This document shows, piece by piece, positions 15,261 through 15,956 of a stretch of DNA of 15,956 nucleotides (positions within the stretch are counted from its first letter, which is position 1; each line of letters starts with the position of its first letter). This DNA comes from Planctomycetaceae bacterium (lineage in GTDB: Bacteria > Planctomycetota > Planctomycetia > Pirellulales > Pirellulaceae), in contig JAKEHX010000284.1 of the NCBI GenBank assembly GCA_022614795.1, positions 1-15,956 of the forward strand. Reading direction: 5' to 3'. The notes beneath the pieces were generated by a model. The model was not told the origin of the DNA, ran no database searches, and saw only the letters and a program-made list of their open reading frames with translations. The translations under genes and the position numbers were made by a program.

Positions 15261-15280
15261 ACGCCCGCCCAAGCTGTGCT

Positions 15281-15293
15281 ATCGTAAGACGAT
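15281..15293. promoter_or_regulatory. ATCGT-AAG-ACGAT dyad ahead of the PA14/cytochrome start
   Basis: A 5-bp perfect inverted repeat with a 3-base loop ends one base before the ATG at 15295, covering the position where a ribosome site would be. It might limit translation initiation; its small size makes chance likely. Confidence 0.2.
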
Positions 15294-15294
15294 C

Positions 15295-15956
15295 ATGCCC
15301 AGCGCCGCCTTGCCCGCCTGCCGCCTTTCCGTCGCTCTGTCTCTCTGTCTCTCCGTCCTTACCGCGACCGCACAGGAAGACACTGAGCAGGACGAGTTTC
15401 CCTACCGCCCCGGCCTGGTCGCCAGTTACACAGCCGGCGGAGCGTCCGCCACGCGCATCGACGAAACCATCGCCTTCGACTGGCAGGACGCTCCGCCCGA
15501 TCCGCGAATGGGTGCAGGTCCGTTTCAGGCCAAGTGGACGGGCCGCCTGTGGACCCAGGTTGCCGGCCAGCATCGCCTGGCCATCTACGCAGCCGGCGGA
15601 AAGGCAACCCTTAAGCTGGCCGGTCGCGAGCTGATTAGCGCCGCCGCGGCCGAGCCGGCGTGGCTGGTGTCGGATCCGCTCGAACTGGAGTTCGACCGGC
15701 ATCCGCTCGAGGTGACTTTCGAAAAAACCGGCCCGCGGGCCCGCCTGGGGCTCTATTGGCTGGGGCCCGGCTTTGGGCTGGAGCCCGTCCCCGAGCGGTT
15801 CCTGATGCACGACCGGCAGGGGAGCCCGGCCGCACATTTCGAGCGCGGCCGCCGGCTGGCCGCGGCCCTCCGCTGCGGAGCGTGCCACGGCGATGCGCCG
15901 CACGGCGTTGAGCTTCCCGCGCCCGCGCTTGACAAGCTTGCCGGCAACATCGAGGC
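15295..15956 (+). CDS. Exported PA14-domain + cytochrome c-type protein, 3' truncated by window edge
   Basis: The first 220 residues of a protein that continues beyond the window; no stop codon is reached. Signal peptide: MPSAALPACR, hydrophobic core LSVALSLCLSVL, cleavage near TATAQ (about residue 27). Residues about 38-168 fit a PA14 domain: GLVASYT, FQAKWTGRLWTQVAGQHRLAIYAAGG, then LEVTFEKTG and RLGLYWLGPGF. A CGACH heme-binding motif (C194, C197, H198) follows, so the next part should be a c-type cytochrome domain that attaches heme covalently outside the cytoplasm. PA14 domains commonly bind carbohydrate; fusions with cytochrome c are typical of planctomycete exported proteins of unsettled function. 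The signal-peptide core is encoded by a CTCTGT-type simple repeat. Codon use downstream is normal for the window. The start ATG has only a weak ribosome site, and a dyad precedes it. Confidence 0.88.
   Translation, partial: MPSAALPACRLSVALSLCLSVLTATAQEDTEQDEFPYRPGLVASYTAGGASATRIDETIAFDWQDAPPDPRMGAGPFQAKWTGRLWTQVAGQHRLAIYAAGGKATLKLAGRELISAAAAEPAWLVSDPLELEFDRHPLEVTFEKTGPRARLGLYWLGPGFGLEPVPERFLMHDRQGSPAAHFERGRRLAAALRCGACHGDAPHGVELPAPALDKLAGNIE
15329..15358 (+). repeat. CTCTGT-type minisatellite copy within the PA14/cytochrome signal-peptide region
   Basis: A pyrimidine-rich run of GTCTCTCT/CTCTCCGTC units. Bases 15335-15357 are the exact reverse complement of 9332-9354 in the ABC ATPase gene (23 of 23). 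In the reading frame of the PA14/cytochrome gene it encodes VALSLCLSV, the core of the signal peptide. Confidence 0.85.

Noticed and set aside
14871..15272. Upstream extension of the solenoid-protein frame
   Set aside because: It would bury the signal peptide that begins at the GTG and overlaps the antisense of the 97-residue membrane protein gene.
1..15956. CRISPR array, tRNA, rRNA, transposase, phage or toxin-antitoxin module
   Set aside because: I looked for regularly spaced repeats, conserved tRNA arms and signature proteins of these systems and saw none. The repeats present are minisatellites and palindromes without spacer structure.
8600..15956. The idea that the ABC exporter, DUF1559 pair, solenoid protein and PA14/cytochrome form one novel system
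   Set aside because: The genes lie on both strands in separate transcription units with sizeable spacers, and several belong to families with many copies per planctomycete genome, so adjacency is weak evidence.

Overview
The window looks like chromosomal DNA from a GC-rich planctomycete, probably of the Pirellulales type. The evidence is the mix of families: a pilin-like DUF1559 protein followed by a small transthyretin-like lipoprotein, a giant Ser/Thr kinase with planctomycete-style leucine-rich repeats, an ABC-2 permease fused to a CPBP protease, a DUF4214 protein, a DUF2092/thioredoxin-fold protein and a PA14/cytochrome c protein. Clade assignment is inference; no rRNA or other marker gene is present. 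I see no tRNA, rRNA, CRISPR array, transposase, phage gene or recognised defence cluster.

Layout. 32-3333 (minus): a two-gene transcription unit, DUF4214/helical exported protein then a DUF2092 + TlpA-like protein, 44 bp apart. 3334-3819: divergent intergenic region with candidate promoters for both sides and a pyrimidine-rich tract. 3820-8283 (plus): a 1487-residue membrane kinase with an N-terminal HX3CX2C zinc-finger motif, kinase domain, one transmembrane helix, a PEGA-like domain and four LRR modules. 8284-8599: gene-free stretch with a palindromic element. 8600-11718 (plus): a NatA-type ATPase and a NatB-type permease/CPBP fusion, which together should form one exporter. 11719-12155: gene-free stretch with a promoter candidate, a short upstream ORF and a possible minus-strand gene relic. 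12156-13808 (plus): DUF1559 pilin-like protein and lipoprotein. 13914-14870 (minus): an exported protein with a 16-residue beta-solenoid-like repeat. 14967-15260 (plus): a 97-residue two-helix membrane protein. 15295 to the right edge (plus): the N-terminal part of an exported PA14 + cytochrome c protein, cut by the window end.

Most products are predicted to act in the envelope or periplasm. Apart from the three evident pairs (DUF4214/TlpA-like, ATPase/permease, DUF1559/lipoprotein) there is no sign that the blocks form one system.

The most unusual feature is a period-8 minisatellite, (GAGAGACA)n-like. It appears as a long imperfect palindrome inside the 3' end of the ABC ATPase gene. It recurs, with a 23-bp identical inverted stretch, inside the start of the PA14/cytochrome gene, where it encodes the hydrophobic core of the signal peptide. 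Other points worth a second look are the CTPS active site of the TlpA-like protein, where the second cysteine is serine, the four-module LRR ectodomain of the kinase, and the 16-residue solenoid repeat.
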